The notes: generated by a model from the letters alone, not told the origin. Shown: positions 11,186-22,476, counted from the stretch's first letter. The stretch is 64,000 bases of DNA from Budorcas taxicolor (GCF_023091745.1 NC_068925.1:70683085-70747084), one strand, 5' to 3'. Translations and numbers: made by a program.

Positions 11186-13456
11186 CACTCAGTTCAGTTC
11201 AGTCGCTCAGTCGTGTCCAACTCTTTGAGACACCATGAATCGCAGCACGCCAGGCCTCCCTGTCCATCACCAACTCCCAGAGTTCACTCAGACTCACGTC
11301 CATCGAGTCCATGATGCCATCCAGCCATCTCATCCTCTGTCATCCCCTTCTCCTCCTGCCCCCAATCCCTCCCAGCATCAGAGCCTTTTCCAATGAGTCA
11401 ACTCTTCGCATGAGGTAGCCGAAGTACTGGAGCTTCAGCTTTAGCATCATTCCTTCCAAAGAAATCCCAGGCCTGATCTTCTTCAGAATGGATTGGTTGG
11501 ATCTCCTTGCAGTCCAAGGGACTCTCAAGAGTCTTCCCCAGCACCACAGTTCAAAAGCATCAATTCTTCGGCGCTCAGCCTTCTTCACAGTCCAACTCTC
11601 ACATCTATACATGACCACAGGAAAAACCATAGCCTTGACTAGATGGACCTTAGTTGGCAAAGTAATGTCTCTGCTTTTGAATATGCTATCTAGGTTGGTC
11701 ATAACTTTTCTTCCAAGGAGTAAGCGTCTTTTAATTTCATGGCTGCAATCACCGTCTGCAGTGATTTTGGAGCCCCCAAAAATTAAGTCTGACACTGTTT
11801 CCACTGTTTCCCCATCTATTTCCCAGATGATGGGATACCTCTATATCCGATGATGAGACCAGATGCCATGGTCTTTGTTTTCTGAATGTTGAGCTTTAAG
11901 CCAACTTTTTCACTCTCCTCTTTCACTTTCATCAAGAGGCTTTTTAGTTCCTCTTCACTTTCTGCCATAAGGGTGGTGTCATCTGCATGTCTGAGGTTAT
12001 TGATATTTCTCCTGGCAATCTTGATTCCAGCTTGTGTTTCTTCCAGTCCAGTCTTTCTTATGATGTACTCTGCATAGAAGTTAAATAAGCAGGGTGACAA
12101 TATACAGCCTTGATGTACTCCTTTTCCTATTTGGAACCAGTCTGTTGTTCCATGTCCAGTTCTAACTGTTGCTTCCTGACCTGCATACAGATTTCTCAAG
12201 AGGCAGGTCAGGTGGTCTGGTATTCCCATGTCTTTCAGAATTTTCCACAGTTGATTGTGATCCACACAGTCAAAGGCTTTGGCATAGTCAATAAAGCAGA
12301 AATAGATGTTTTTCTGGAACTCTCTTGCTTCTTCCATGATCCAGCAGATGTTGGCAATTTGATCTCTGGTTCTTCTGCCTTTTCTAAAACCAGCTTGAAC
12401 ATCAGGGATTTCACGGTTCACGTATTGCTGAAGCCTGGCTTGGAGAATTTTGAGCATTACTTTACTAGCATGTGAGATGAGTGCCATTGGGCGGTAGTTT
12501 GAGCATTCTTTGGCATTGCCTTTCTTTGGGATTGGAATGAAAACTGACCTTTTCCAGTCCTGTGGCCACTGCTGAGTTTTCCAAATTTGCTGGCATATTG
12601 AGTGCAGCACTTTCACAGCATCATCTTTTAGGATTTGAAATAGCTCTCCTGGAATTCCATCACCTCCACTAGCTTAGTTCATAGTGATGCTTTCTCAGGC
12701 CCACTTGACTTCACATTCCAGGATGTCTGGCTCTACATGAGTGATCACACCATCATGATTATCCAGGTCATGAAGTTCTTTTTTGTACAGTTCTTCTGTG
12801 TATTCTTGCCACCTCTTCTTAATATCTTCTGCTTCAGTTAGGTCCATACCATTTCTGTCCTTTATTGAGCCCATCTTTGCATGAAATATTCCCTTGGTAT
12901 CTCTAATTTTTTTGAAGAGATCTCTAGTCTTACCCATTCTGTTCCTTTCCTCTGTTTCTTTGCATTGATCACTGAAGAAGGCTTTCTTATCTCTTCTTGC
13001 TATTCTTTGGAACTCTGCACTCAGATGCTTATATCTTTCCTTTTCTCCTTTGTTTTTAGCCTCTCTCTTTTTTTCACAGCTATTTTTAAGGCCTCCCCAG
13101 ACAGCCATTTTGCTTTTTTGCATTTCTTTTCCATGGGGATGGTCTTGATCCCTGTCTCCTGTACAGTGTCACGAACCTCATTCCATAGTTCATCAGGCAC
13201 TCTATCTATTAGATCTAGGCCCTTAAATCTATTTCTCACTTCCACTGTGTAATCATAAGGGATTTGATTTAGGTCATACCTGAATGGTCTAGTGGTTTTC
13301 CCTACTTTCTTCAATTTAAGTCTGAATTTGGTAATAAGGAGTTCATGATCTGAGCCACAGTCAGCTCCTGGTCTTGTTTTTGTTGACTGTATAGAGCTTC
13401 TCCATCTTTGGCTGCAAAGAATATAATAAATCTGATTTCGGTGTTGACCATCTGGT
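11186..13456 (-). mobile_element. BovB (RTE) LINE, 2.27 kb, inserted in L2
   Basis: This is the longest single BovB block. In antisense it covers the 3' end, the whole reverse transcriptase region and the end of the endonuclease region (frame 13021-13461). The minus-strand frames 13021-13461, 12695-13123, 11816-12616 and 11340-11804 are successive pieces of one protein, broken by frameshifts and stops. The 266-residue piece holds the RT core. There the catalytic box reads RHADDTT: Tyr became His at 11987-11989. A 20-30 base insertion at 11822-11855 disrupts the frame. The 5' end is truncated after 'gaccatctggtg'. The flanks are the two halves of one L2 copy, so BovB landed in L2. Confidence 0.95.
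11816..12616 (-). pseudogene. BovB reverse transcriptase remnant (dead catalytic box)
   Basis: A 266-residue open piece of the RTE-clade reverse transcriptase. Recognisable segments are IPKKGNAKECSNYRPMAL (fingers), FIDYAKAFDCVDH (motif A, catalytic Asp), VHQGCILSPCLFN (motif B) and RHADDTT (motif C). Active RTE enzymes have Tyr-Ala-Asp-Asp in motif C; here the Tyr is His. The upstream part lies in other frames at 12695-13461 and the downstream part at 11340-11804. It is a fragment inside a dead element, not a host gene. Confidence 0.9.
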
Positions 13457-13640
13457 GCCACTACCCCTTCTCTTTTTAAGGCTTTATTGCTCTTTCCTTA
13501 CAACTGGCTATTTTCTTATTTGCTTTTCTTAATTTTCTATTTTCTACTCACCCACCACACACTAAAATGCAAACTCCAGGGGAGCAGAGACTTTGTCAGT
13601 GGCTGTTATCTCCCCATCCCTACAAAGGCACTAATGTTAA
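13457..13640 (+). mobile_element. L2 LINE 3' region, right part
   Basis: Sense L2 3' motifs: 'taccccttctctttttaaggctttattgc', 'ctactcacccaccacacactaaaatgcaaactccaggggagcagagactttgtc' and 'ctccccatccctacaaaggc'. This continues the order of 10770-11185 on the far side of the BovB. Confidence 0.65.
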
Positions 13641-14139
13641 AGATATATTTTAACTGTTAGGAATATGTTCATTGCTAAGGATATATGTTAATTGATTTTA
13701 CAGTGTATTTTGGAGACTTCGCTATAGGTAAATCCAGAACCACTAGAGAGTTACTCAAGTGAACAAACAGTCTCCTTCCTTGAAGGAGGATGCTTTTAAG
13801 AGATAAAAGAACTTTTAACAACACAGTAAGGAGATGGATTTGAACAGAGTTAGAAAGGATGATCTGTGAGGGCAGTTATGGAACATCCATACTATGGCTC
13901 TGATTGGTCCAGCATCATGGTGAACATTCTTTGCTTTTTCATAGTAAACCATTACTGACCAATCACACTTGAATTCATTTAAACACAATTAGGGTGAAGC
14001 TGACATTCCCCCCCACTGAAAGAAGTTATGGTAATTTGATCTATAATTCAGAAGCTAACCCAGAGGTTATATGAGCCTTTCTGAGAGAAAATCCTTGGTA
14101 TGTTCTCAAAATGAATATAGCTTGAATGCAATCAAAAGC
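13641..14139. other. Single-copy stretch, no gene seen
   Basis: No recognised repeat or gene. Two 'aaggatatat' copies occur near 13637 and 13677. Confidence 0.4.
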
Positions 14140-14330
14140 TTCTCATCCTGGTGGTGCAGTCCTAAAAAATCCACTGCCTGCCAATGTAAAAGGGACACAA
14201 AAGATGTGGGTAAAAGATCCCTTGGAGTAGGACATGGCAAACTCCAGTATTCTTCCCTGGGAAATCCCATGGACTGAGGACCCTGGTGGGCTATTGTCCT
14301 TGAAGTTGCAAAGAGTCAAATATAACTGAG
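14140..14330 (+). mobile_element. Divergent Bov-tA SINE
   Basis: A worn Bov-tA head ('catcctggtggtgcagtcctaaaaaatcc', 'ctgcctgccaatg') is followed by the BovA body ('catggcaaactccagtattcttcc', 'ccatggactgagg', 'gcaaagagtcaaatataactgagc'). It ends directly in the (CA)n run at 14331. Confidence 0.8.
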
Positions 14331-14355
14331 CACACACACACACACACACCACACA
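14331..14355. repeat. (CA)n microsatellite at SINE tail
   Basis: About 10 CA units with one interruption grow out of the 3' end of the SINE at 14140-14330. Confidence 0.95.
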
Positions 14356-16815
14356 GTAGCAGGCTGCCCTGGCTTATCACACATTCCCGTGGCTGAAATA
14401 GAATTGAAATCTGACACAGCACACAGCATGTATATTGCCACTTCTCACTTGACATCAGTGCTTGAGGAGCCTATTAGCCTGGAATTGGATAATGTTTCTG
14501 GCAGGGTGGTGCCAGAGTATGGAGGGGCCAGGTGAAAGATCCTAGGTCAACTAAGTGTGGAAGTCTCAGAACCAAGAGGTGGAAGATGGGCAATTGAATA
14601 GGCGCAAAGAGAAGCTCTTCCAGATTCCAGGCAGCATGGGGGTGCGGGCATTACCGCAGGGCTTCATCAGTGCCTGAGGTCAATCAGGAGTCTATCAAAT
14701 GTTAGTCTAACGAATGAATGAGTGATCCCAGGTTTGAGTAGAAACTATCTGAGATAATTTTCATTTTCCTAGAGGGAGAATGAAGGTATAACACCTGGCT
14801 TGCTGGGAACTGTCTAAGAACTCAGTGCTCTCAGTAGCCATGGGGTGTAGTTTTCTGACCCCAGCCTGCAATATCACTTCTTGAAGTTCAAGGCCATCTT
14901 CATGAAGATGTGATTACATGAGCAGTGTCTCGAGTGGCCAGTTAAGTACCAAGTATTTAGCGAAGGAGTGGGAGCCTGCTTTACCTCCATCGTCACAGAC
15001 GGGGAAAAAGTGGTCACGGTTTGGCTGTTCTGGGTCACAGTCTTCATCCTGCATTCTGTGAATCTAGCAAACAGCTCTGGACTGTGTCATTTAGTCTTCC
15101 CTCTTCTCCTCAGCCCTCCCTAGAGCTTGTCCGAAGAAAGTCAGGGAGCTGTGCCTTGACCCCTTCCCCAACTCTAACCTTTTCATTGCCATCCTATCAA
15201 GCAGTGGCCAAGTTCAGAGTTCATGGAAAGGCCAGGTCTATGAGAAGCATGGAGTCAGTGGCATCTATGCCTTGTCACAGCAGGCCAGGTCTCTGGGCAT
15301 AGTTTTCCACTAGGCTGAGTCTATTCCTTTGTAAACCTATTTCCAAAATATCACTAGAAAAAAATTATTCAAATGCAAGTGAGTGCAACATGGGACCCTT
15401 GATCCTCCTCTTGGGTTTTCGCATGTCTCCCCTGCGTGGTGGTGCCAAGTGTCCCTCATGAATTCTTAGTAGATGTTCATCACAGTGCCTTGACTTTAGA
15501 TGACCCAACTGTGTCTAGATGGCTCAGAAGATCCATTCCTCTGAAATATGCAGCTTTTATAGGGCTGGCAGCCTACCCAACATGAAAAAGAGTTGAACTT
15601 TATGCACATTGTGATATAGGAACACTTGATCGAATATTTACTATTCTGGAATCTCCATTCTCTGCAATCCACTGCCCTTAATTCCAACGACCATAGGCCC
15701 TCCGTGGTGACATACCAGTTAAACTTATCTTGGGATAGAGATCTTTCCACTCACTCTCTACTTACTTACCCCTAACTATGTATTGTGTATTATCATATCA
15801 GATTATCAAAATAGCTGATACACTAAACAATTCACACTAAGGTGCAAATAATATCTGGCTATAAAAGTATGTGGTAACTCTTCCATATGACATACCTGAA
15901 ATTTTATTAAGCCCTCAAACCCTTAATTAAGGAGAATATTAAATGATGGGAATTTCAGCTACTGAGAGAGGGCCGCTATGGGTGTTTCTGAGATCATGCT
16001 GTTTTGGACATTGCTTAGCTGCAGTTGTGTATACACATCTTATCATTTTTATTTGTAAACTATCCAAGTGTTCATAAACTGTCTTTGGCAAAGCTTCTGG
16101 ATGGTGATTAGAGAAATTTTTGTGCAAAATCAGTGAGAGTAGACTTAAGGGAAATTCGCTACTGAGATGCCCTCTGCGGCTAGTGGTGGATAGCTGTGTC
16201 TATCACCACACACACCTGGGCTACACTTGCATGGCGCTCAAGTAGGGAAGGACTATGATCCCATTGGCTTTCGACAGCTAACAGCAGTCAACTCTGCAAC
16301 ATGGGTTTTATATCAGTGACCAGACAAAGCCAGAAACAGGATATCCAAGTGTGAAGGCAGTACACTAATTGTGTAACTTTTGTCTATTTTAGTTTTTACT
16401 TTCTCTATAGGAATTTTGAATCTGACCTGCTACCATGTTTAAGGAAAAGAAGAGTCCACAAGGTTAGTTTCACTGGCAAATCTGCAACATTCTCAACGAA
16501 TAGCATCGTCTTCTGCTCTTGAGCGAACAACATTATTCTCAGTTGAACCATATGAAACTGCTGTTTCAGTAAGTCAAAAACAGTTGAATATCAGCAATTT
16601 CATGTGGTTAACCTAATCTTTTGTTGCACACCCTGAGAATAATGGAAACCACCCCACCTAGCATGAATCCTTTTGAGCCAGGAGAAGCTATGCCGTGGCC
16701 ATTCACACCACATTTTCACGGTAAAATAGATCAATGTTAAAGAAATTGATATTATGCTTGCTCTAAGTATTGCTTTTTAATAAATCTCTGTAGTGAAGTG
16801 AGTTTCTGAGTCAGT
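14356..16815. other. Single-copy stretch, no gene seen
   Basis: 2.4 kb without a recognised repeat. The part at about 15880-16130 ('ttattaagccctcaaacccttaattaagg' and following) is texturally like a conserved block. A pyrimidine-rich tract ending in AG lies at 16388-16410, but I see no conserved exon after it. Open frames (for example 15021-15302) have no recognisable domain. Confidence 0.4.
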
Positions 16816-17265
16816 GTGTGTGTGTGTGTTTTTTAATTGGCAGAAAATTGCTTTATAATGTTATGTTACTTTCTGCCATACAACAACTTGAATCGGTCAT
16901 AATTATGTGTATGTCCTCTTGCTCTTGAGCCTCCCTCCCTTCCCTCCTCCCACCCCTCTAGGGCATCACAGAGCACCAGGCTGGGCTCCCTGCGTTAGAT
17001 GGCAACTTTCCAGTATTTTACACATGATAGCGTATATACTCCAAGGCTGCTTGCTTAATCTGTCCTACCCTCACCTTCCCCTGCTATATTCAGAAGTCTG
17101 TTCTCCACCGGGTTCATCAGTGCCCTTTTGCTCAATTCCATATATATGCGTTAATATATAATACTTGTTTATCTCTTTCTGATTTACTTCATTCTGTATA
17201 AGAGGCTCTAAGTTCATCCACCTCACTACAGCTGATTCAAATTCCTTTCTATGGCTGAGCAGTCT
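16815..17265 (-). mobile_element. L1 LINE 3' UTR, antisense
   Basis: A short TG run (16815-16830) and T-tract precede the antisense artiodactyl L1 3' UTR: 'attgctttataatgttatgtta', 'gccatacaacaacttgaatc', 'ctcccacccctctagggcatcacagagcaccaggctgggctcc', 'ccatatatatgcgttaatat', 'atctctttctgatttacttcattctgtataag' and 'agttcatccacctcactaca...tatggctgagcag'. The T-tract near 16831 would be the poly(A) tail. It is 5'-truncated and noncoding. Confidence 0.85.
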
Positions 17266-17367
17266 CAGTCGATGTTAAGGCCATGGCCCAAGTTTTTATT
17301 TAGCCTTTCTCTTTAATAATCAGAACTCAGAGCCACCATTACAATATGCTGTTGGCAACCTAGAAGG

Positions 17368-18046
17368 TATATTTGTTTCTTATTGCTGCGGTAACAAATT
17401 ACCACACATTTAGTGGCTTAAAAAGCACATATTTATACTCTTCCAGTTCTGGAGGTCCAAAGTCTACAAGCAAAGCATTAGCAAGGCTGGTTCCCTCTGG
17501 GTTCTTGTTGTTTAGTCACTAAGTTGTTCCCGACTCCTTTGAGATCCTCATGGACTGTAGCCTGCAAGGCTCCTCTGTCCATGGGATTTCTCAGGCAAGA
17601 ATACTGGAGTGGGTAGCCATTCCCTTCTCCAGGGGGGATCTTCCTGACCCAGGGACTGAACCTGCGTCCCCTGCTTGGCAGGCAGATTCTTTTCCACGGA
17701 GCCACCGAGGAGGTCCCTCTGGAGACTTACGGGAGGCTTAGATCAGTTTCCTGGCCTTCTGTGGCTTCTAGAAGTCCCCTGCCTTCCTTAGTTTATGGCC
17801 GCCTCCTTCATCATGCCAACCTCTTGCTTCAATTTTCACATCCCCTCCCGCTGATTCTAATCCTCCTGCTTCCCTCTTATAAGGACTCTTGTGATTAAAT
17901 TGAGCCCACCCAGCTAATCTGCTCATCTCAAGATGCTTTATTTAGCACATCTGCAAATTCCCTTTTACCATGTAAAATACCGTAGCCTCTGGTTCTAGGG
18001 ATTAGGAAGTAGCTGCTTGGGTGGGAGAGGATTATTCCACCTACCC
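17368..18046 (-). mobile_element. MLT1-type LTR, antisense, split by a SINE
   Basis: The left part (17368-17500) reads 'tttgtttcttattgctgcggtaacaaattaccacac...agtggcttaaaa...ccagttctggaggtcc'. The right part (17723-18046) reads 'ctggccttctgtggcttctagaag...cttataaggactcttgtgattaaattgagcccacccagctaatctgctcatctca...catctgcaaattcccttttaccatg'. Both match one antisense MaLR LTR in order. A Bov-tA SINE with its target duplication separates them. The subfamily is uncertain. Confidence 0.65.
17501..17713 (-). mobile_element. Bov-tA SINE inside MLT1
   Basis: Antisense BovA body and tRNA head ('gcaggcagattcttttccacggagccacc'). The target-site duplication tccctctgg is at 17492-17500 and 17714-17722. 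The SINE interrupts the MLT1 exactly there, which proves that it is younger. Confidence 0.92.
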
Positions 18047-18682
18047 CGGGAGGGGATGGAGGGAAGTGCTTTGAGCTGAGGAGGTGGGACAGAAGAGAGA
18101 GTTTTAACTTTCTCTGAAATCAGTGCAGAACAGGGGCAGGGGGCAGAGACAGGAGTCCCTCAGCACACAGGAACATCAGTGGAGGATGGCTGCAGAAGAC
18201 TTGCTTTCAGTGGGGAGAGACGGCTGGCCTAGGGAATCTCTGAGCTGCCTGGAGCAGTAGGGCCCACAGACAGATGGCGGGACCAGCTCTCAGCAGTAGC
18301 ATCTTACGGCCAAATAAAGGCCATAAAAGTGATGACCATCCTGTACAAATGACCACGTCCTCCTCTGCCTTTCTGGGGACATTGAAGCCAGGATTCTCAT
18401 GTGACCTCACAGAGTAAGGGAAGGGATCCCCCAAATGATTGAGATTGACTATCTGGTTGGGTTGACCCATGGGGACCGAGACAAGATTAAATATCATTTC
18501 AAGAGTTTTGAAGGGAATGTGACATTGAAGCTTTGTACTGGTTTAAAGTCACACCTTTTGGAGTTACAGACGTTTGCCATGGCTACGGACGGTGCAGGGC
18601 AAGTAAAGGCAGACGACACAGTTTCTTGCCAGCGTGCGCCACGCAGTCTTTAGAGCCAGGAGGAAAGGTGGGGGACAGCACT
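18047..18682. other. Single-copy stretch, no gene seen
   Basis: No recognised repeat or gene. The overlapping short frames at 18207-18497 (-) and 18435-18653 (+) are unsupported. Confidence 0.4.
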
Positions 18683-18693
18683 TTCAAATGCTC

Positions 18694-18818
18694 CTTGTGA
18701 AAGTGAAGTCGCTCAGTCGTGTCCGACTCTTTGTGACCCCATAGACTGTAGCCTACCAGGCTCCTCTGTCCGTGGGATTTTCCAGGCAATAGTACTGGAG
18801 TGGATTGCCATTTCGTTC
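18694..18818 (-). mobile_element. BovA monomer SINE, antisense
   Basis: A 125-base antisense BovA unit ('gtgaagtcgctcagtcgtgtccgactctttgtgacccc', 'caggctcctctgtccgtgggattttccaggc', 'tggagtggattgcca'). The target duplication ttcaaatgctc at 18683-18693 and 18819-18829 is perfect. There is no tRNA head. Confidence 0.93.
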
Positions 18819-18984
18819 TTCAAATGCTCTTTACTCAGGGTCTAAACCTGAGCCTAACAACCTGCTGGTTAGTCAGGCTCCTTCCATGGCAGATATTATC
18901 TGAATAACAATAACCATGTTAATAAGCATATCCACCAGGGGGGATAAAAGGGTGGCAGGGTATTCCCAAGAGGAAAATTAATTT

Positions 18985-19555
18985 CTTTTTATAATCCGCT
19001 GTAGTTTATTTCACATATTCATGACCCGCCCAGTATGTTTTTTCTTTATGACGAGCCATAAAAATGACAAAATACATTAGCCAAGTTCTTCGTTTCTGCT
19101 AAAATGACCATATTCAAAAATAATAACAGAGACTTGTATCAGCGATGCAAAAGATGCATGAAGTAATTGGGGCTTAATTTGTACACAAACTGTCAAGGCA
19201 GTTTTCCTCACGGCCCGCATCTTCTGAATTCATTAGTCTCTAATTACGGCCAGTGGGGACCAGCAGTTAGAAGGTTAAAGAGGTTCTGACAGGCCTAATC
19301 ATTGCTCAGGAAGCTGAAAATGTATGCAAAGTCTCGGCAGATGGGGTGAGATCGGCTTCTGCCAAGTGATAACTGTTATTCCTTTGCACCTCCAAAGCTG
19401 TCATCCTAATAGGCACATTTTAAATTTATTAATGCTCTAGTTACAATGCATACACAGTCTCTAATGGTATGTCATTCTGAGTATATAAACTGAGCAATTA
19501 ACACATATTACCTGGTAATGGTAAAATTATTTGTTGCCTGTTTGATTTTTTTTGG
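18985..19555. promoter_or_regulatory. Candidate conserved non-coding block
   Basis: A 0.57 kb repeat-free stretch with the texture of vertebrate conserved non-coding elements. It is AT-rich with retained CpGs in 'atgacgagcc', 'cacggcccgc' and 'attacggccag', and dense homeodomain-type cores such as 'tctctaattacgg', 'tttattaatgctctag' and 'gagcaattaac'. No open frame of interest. This is an inference from texture. Cross-species conservation was not measured. Confidence 0.35.
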
Positions 19556-20049
19556 TTGTCTCCTATTCTAGTAAGAACTATCCCAGGAAAAGCTTCCCTT
19601 TGTTAAAGTGGAAGCAAAGCTACATTGTAGATGAATTTCTCTTTGCGGTATTATAACCAACTTGAATGCCTTTGTCCATGCCTCACCCAACCTGTCCCAT
19701 CCATCACTGAATTCAGGCCTCTCACCCCAGAATCTAGTAGTTAAACACAATTCGGGTGAGAGGCTTGGTCAGACTTTTGGAAAGAGGCAGAGAAAGCCAA
19801 TCTTTGAAAAGTGATCCTTTAAAGTGAGAAGAAACCCAGGGTCGTATTCTTCGTTTGTGGCTTGTTACTAAGTCCTGTAAGGAAGGGTGATGTACACTTC
19901 GCAATTTCCAATTCAAAAGTCATCAATATCTTATCCTTCTTTGGTGGCCTCCCTGACTTTAAATCCTGATTGCTTTAAGGCTAACTAATCACCAGTAAGA
20001 AGTGTGTGTGTGTGTTTCTTAAACAAATGAGGTCTCTTGTCTTTCCTCT

Positions 20050-20335
20050 GACTATACCCATGACAGGGGAAGGGCCTTTAATTAAATGCAGCACTTAGTG
20101 CAACAATTGTTTGCATGTAGGAGGCTGCAGAAATGGAGACAGCTGGAATGGATAGTCTCTAAATTGTAGTCTTTATACAGACTGCAAGATACATCAGCAG
20201 TCCTAATAGCATGAGAAGGTGTTAATCTCAGCAACAGAGCAATTACTCATCCAGGGACTGACCTCCACTCTGATCCACTAGCCCATTTCACCTAATTGAT
20301 TTACACTGTATAGAAGTAATATAACAACAACCAAA
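20050..20335. promoter_or_regulatory. Candidate conserved non-coding block
   Basis: Repeat-free sequence with 'ctttaattaaatgcagc', 'caacaattgtttgcatg' and 'cacctaattgatttacac', that is, clustered homeodomain, SOX-like and POU-like words. It is weaker than the 19 kb block. Function is inferred only from word content. Confidence 0.25.
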
Positions 20336-20524
20336 AAATGTTGCAGAGACTTTACGTTAATTAAAAACTGTGATTACATTTCCCTACTAAGTGATTCGTT
20401 TGAGTTTTTATACCATACAGAAAAGACATCAAACTATTAGGTAATAAGTTTTCTTTGCCTGAGACGGAATAACCCATCCATTGTGGTCCCTTCAGTGGCT
20501 GGAAGAATAGCCCTGGTTGATTAA

Positions 20525-20660
20525 CACATTCGAACTGTGTGACCTCGAGCAAGCACAATTCTGAGCTTCAGTTTCCCCATCTCCAATGTTAGAAGTTGGC
20601 CTAGACAGTGTCTGATCTCTGCAATCTTTTCCAGTCCTGAAAGGCCACGATTCTATCAAA
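20525..20660 (+). mobile_element. MIR-like SINE
   Basis: 'actgtgtgacctcgagcaagcac', 'ttctgagcttcagtttccccatctc', 'gttggcctagacagtgtctgat' and 'ttttccagtcctgaaaggccacgattct' follow the sense MIR-family order. Divergence is high, so the subfamily is uncertain. Confidence 0.6.
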
Positions 20661-21226
20661 GTCCATAGGGCTTGTGTAGCCAGGAGAGGATTCTCCATTG
20701 AGCCAGAGCGGAAGTCACGAGTAGGTCCGGGCTTTTATCTTCCACTTCCCGTTTTCAAATTGGGAGTTTAATCTGGTTTCTAACTATCCTGTTTATTTAT
20801 AACTTTAAAAAATATGTGCACAGAGGATTTTTCCAGTCTCTTTGCTGTATTTTTGCTATATGATATATCCATTTATTTCTGGAGATTAAAAAAAAAAACT
20901 GTTCCAGCATCTCTTTAATGGGAAATCCAGTGAAAAGAGTCTAGACATGCCTGCAGGGTCAGCTTACTTGTGTGATGTGGCCTTGCAGGGAGAAGGGACA
21001 CGCTGGGTGCTCTGTGAACTGTGGGTCTATGTGGTGTGCTCACATGGGCACACCCATCCCTGGAAGAGTGGATCCAGTCTCTGTAACTAGTCAGCTGTCT
21101 GGCCTCCCTGTCTGTAGAGTGATCATCCTGGATAGACTTCTCCCAAAGTTCTGTTTCAGCAGCAACATTTGATGACTCTCATTTATTCTGAGAGAAAGGA
21201 ATTTCCTCAAAATTAGAGCCTTAGAA
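20661..21226. other. Single-copy stretch, no gene seen
   Basis: No recognised repeat or gene apart from an A-run at 20889-20899. The frame at 20972-21172 shows no domain. Confidence 0.4.
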
Positions 21227-21236
21227 GCTAAACAGT

Positions 21237-21378
21237 ATTTTTTTTTCACTTTTATTTCCTTATTTATTTTGGCCACAACGTGGGGCATGTGGGATCTTAG
21301 TTCCCTGACCAGGGATTGAACCCACGGCCCCTGCATTGCAAGTGTGGAGTCTTAACCGCTGACCACCAGGAAAGTCCT
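21237..21378 (-). mobile_element. CHR-type SINE, antisense
   Basis: A T-rich start (the antisense A-tail), then 'ttattttggccacaacgtggggcatgtgggatcttagttccctgaccagggattgaaccc' and 'ggagtcttaaccgctgaccaccaggaaagtcc', read with one or two changes. The target duplication gctaaacagt (21227-21236) and gctaaacggt (21379-21388) differs at one base. Confidence 0.9.
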
Positions 21379-21542
21379 GCTAAACGGTGTTTAAAGGAAA
21401 CAGCAGGTGGGGGTGTCCTAGAAAGCCATTTACAGGAGAAAAGTTTGCCTGAGAAAGCCTCATTGTTTTGTTGATGGCAAGTCATGGTATGGGGAGTGAC
21501 TTATTCCCCAGGGAAAAGAAAAATATGAAGATTATCAGCCTG

Positions 21543-21737
21543 CAGTAGAGCACAGGGACCTTAACTCAGTAGTCCATGATGACCCAGAGGGCTGGGATTG
21601 GGTGGGAGGGTGGCTCCAGAGGGAGGGGATATATGTATACTTTTGGCTGATCCACATTGTTTTATAGCAAAAACAAACACAACATTTAAAGCAATTTTCC
21701 TCCAATTTAAATTTAAAATATTTTTTTAAAAACAAGA
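21543..21737 (+). mobile_element. L1 LINE 3' UTR end
   Basis: Sense L1 3' UTR motifs in order: 'gagcacagggacc', 'tcagtagtccatgatgacccagagggctggga', 'gggagggtggctccagagggaggggatatatgtatac', 'ggctgatccacattgttttatagcaaaaac', 'aacacaacatttaaagcaattttcctcc' and an A-rich tail at 21713-21735. This is the same family as the antisense copies at 16815 and 45664. Confidence 0.8.
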
Positions 21738-21954
21738 TTATTAGCCAAAGGAAGAAAAAATGTCTTAGTATCTACCACCCACTTGTGAGCATCAGGGCAA
21801 TATTCCCTCCTTTTTATCATGTGTTATCTGATGTGCTTAAATTCTCCTAAAAGTGGCACTGCCGCTCGCTCTGCTCTTAGAGAAGGAAGCATGGCTGGGA
21901 GTGATCGCTAACTCTCCTCTAGGAACATTCCCATCATTTTCTAGATGGTGTTTC

Positions 21955-22055
21955 CCACAGAATGAACCACTTACATCAGAATTCTTGAAGGGCTTCTTAA
22001 AAAGCTGGATCCCTGGGCTCTCACTCAGACCCACGTACCCAGAACCCAGAAGGGA
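21955..22055 (+). mobile_element. MER5A-like (hAT-Charlie) fragment
   Basis: 'catcagaattcttgaagggcttcttaaaaagctggatccctgggctctcactcagacc' resembles the MER5A interior with old divergence. Neither terminal repeat is clear. Confidence 0.5.
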
Positions 22056-22313
22056 TAGAGCATGGGGACCCCCATGCTGCTCAGGTGATTTGTATCACCT
22101 GGTAGGTGAAGTAGGCTGTTACATGAGAATAAGATGGTCTGGGACAGCCTTCCTAGAGGAGGTGATGTCTGAACAGACACTTGAAGGAATGGCGTGAAGA
22201 TGTCAGGGACAGAGAAAATGGGAGGTACAAAGGCCTTGATTGACAGCCGAGTCAAGAAGGTGAAGTGGATGGAGGCTAGAGAGATAGGCAGAGGCCAGAA
22301 AATTGGCAGGGTA
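22056..22313. other. Single-copy stretch, no gene seen
   Basis: Nothing recognised. The open frames at 21853-22197 (+) and 22025-22408 (-) overlap repeats and lack domains. Confidence 0.35.
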
Positions 22314-22324
22314 AGGGGTCTAGA

Positions 22325-22465
22325 CCTGGAGAAGGAAATGGCAATCCACTCCAGTACTCTTGCCTGGAAAAGCCCATGGACAGAGGAGCCTGGTAGGCTA
22401 TAGTCCATGGGGTCGCAGAGAGTTGGACACGACTAAGTGACTTTAGTTCACTTCACTTCACTTCA
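22325..22465 (+). mobile_element. BovA monomer SINE
   Basis: 'ctggagaaggaaatggcaatcc', 'ccagtactcttgcctgg', 'gtcgcagagagttggacacgac' and a 'cacttcacttcacttca' tail. A probable target duplication is aggggtctaga (22314-22324) and aggggattaga (22466-22476), 9 of 11 identical. Confidence 0.9.
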
Positions 22466-22476
22466 AGGGGATTAGA

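Noticed and set aside
11186..11200. Target-site duplication for the large BovB
   Set aside because: Flanks 'ctctatacaccc' and 'cactaccccttc' are only loosely similar and both are C-rich L2 sequence; not convincing.
12110..12475. 121-residue plus-strand open frame
   Set aside because: Shadow of the BovB reverse transcriptase on the opposite strand.
16388..16440. Pyrimidine tract plus AG resembling a 3' splice site
   Set aside because: Common by chance in T-rich DNA; no open, domain-bearing frame follows.
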